Shown here piece by piece: positions 63,683 through 64,000 of a stretch of 64,000 bases of DNA (position 1 is the stretch's first letter; each line of letters opens with the position of its first letter). The DNA is from Pelomonas sp. Root1444. Its GTDB lineage: Bacteria; Pseudomonadota; Gammaproteobacteria; Burkholderiales; Burkholderiaceae_C. Below the pieces are notes generated by a model. It was given only the letters and a program-made list of their open reading frames with translations, had not been told where the DNA came from and made no database searches. The position numbers and the translations under genes were made by a program. The stretch spans positions 147,538-211,537 of the forward strand of contig NZ_LMFP01000027.1 in NCBI RefSeq assembly GCF_001426885.1, read 5' to 3'.

Positions 63683-64000
63683 GAACGCTCGCAATTCAGA
63701 GTTTTGCCTTCGCCCAACACCGCACTGCGGCGCCCATCGACCTCGATGCACCAGTCGCGCAGCGCGCCCTCGGTGACCTGGGCCGTGTACTGCCCACCCT
63801 GGCGGCTGACCGTGCCGCGTGCAGCCACCGTGCCGTCCATGCCCACGACCGTGAAGCCCGCGCTGGCCCCGTCGGCCAGCTCGAACACCCGCAGCACCGT
63901 GCCGCGGGCGTAGTCGTAGTCCGGCCGCTCGGTCTCCGCACCCCAGGCGATGACGCTGTTGGGTGCTGCGTACAGCGGCATGCTGAGGAAGCCATGCGTT
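63679..64000 (-). CDS. GH31 alpha-xylosidase (YicI type), C-terminal fragment at window edge
   Basis: Only the last 106 codons are inside the window; the reading frame continues past the right edge. The segment SMPLYAAPNSVIAWGAETERPDYDYARGT matches the proximal C-terminal domain of YicI-type GH31 alpha-xylosidases (family pattern: PLYV-x-N-x-L-x-A-x-G then RPDY). Such enzymes remove alpha-1,6-xylose from the non-reducing end of xyloglucan oligosaccharides. The catalytic barrel is not visible, so the call rests on this domain. The stop overlaps the start of the next gene. Confidence 0.75.
   Translation of the reverse strand, partial: THGFLSMPLYAAPNSVIAWGAETERPDYDYARGTVLRVFELADGASAGFTVVGMDGTVAARGTVSRQGGQYTAQVTEGALRDWCIEVDGRRSAVLGEGKTLNCERS

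Overview
The window is GC-rich DNA with tightly packed genes. It has the hallmarks of a Burkholderiales bacterium, most likely of the Roseateles/Rubrivivax/Leptothrix group: a coupled smc-zipA pair with ligA nearby, a dapC-dapD cluster, two PEP-CTERM proteins, a betaproteobacterial-type lexA and many exported glycosidases. The genus is inferred from gene content only. I see no tRNA, rRNA, CRISPR array, insertion sequence or prophage, and no stretch over 300 bases lacks a gene. Layout: (1) 1-9.1 kb holds a truncated beta-lactamase-fold hydrolase, a pirin/HlyD/DHA2/NodT tripartite efflux operon with a divergent LysR regulator, and an epoxide hydrolase with an AraC regulator. (2) 9.3-23.0 kb holds an alpha-carbonic anhydrase, then ligA, zipA and smc. 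Lying between ligA and zipA are a TonB-dependent receptor, nirS (cytochrome cd1 nitrite reductase), its c-type cytochrome donor, a Crp/Fnr-type regulator and a CNNM/CBS membrane protein. FNR/DNR-type palindromes precede both nirS and the regulator, so this is a small anaerobic nitrite-respiration module. (3) 23.1-35.4 kb is mainly housekeeping and stress: queF, dapC, dapD, pilU, prmB, a YheS-type ABC-F ATPase, DUF1304, ohrR-ohr with a candidate operator, a phytase-like PEP-CTERM protein, asparaginase, lexA with two tandem candidate LexA boxes, and a DUF72 protein. (4) 35.4-64.0 kb is a large polysaccharide-degradation locus. One plus-strand operon encodes a GH35/DUF5597 beta-galactosidase, an SGNH esterase, a GH95 fucosidase, a GH43-like protein, a TonB-like anchor fused to PA14, an unknown membrane-anchored protein and a CE1-type esterase. 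A ThuA-domain protein (minus strand) and a PEP-CTERM protein (plus strand) diverge from a shared control region. A second plus-strand operon encodes a GH2, a GH2-CE4 fusion and a GH9 endoglucanase-type lipoprotein. A minus-strand operon that enters from the right edge encodes the C-terminus of a YicI-type GH31 alpha-xylosidase, a TonB_C-like protein, another GH2 and a 1450-residue protein carrying two beta-propeller-like regions, LamG, PKD and two haem-c motifs. GH9 + GH31 + GH35 + GH2 + GH95 + GH43 + esterases is the set needed to dismantle fucosylated, acetylated xyloglucan. I therefore read the right half as a xyloglucan utilisation locus, an inference from family content. The most unusual parts are the GH2-CE4 fusion, the propeller-cytochrome, the TonB-PA14 fusion, the apparently catalytically altered GH43, and a tandem 11-bp operator-like motif shared by two promoters of the locus.
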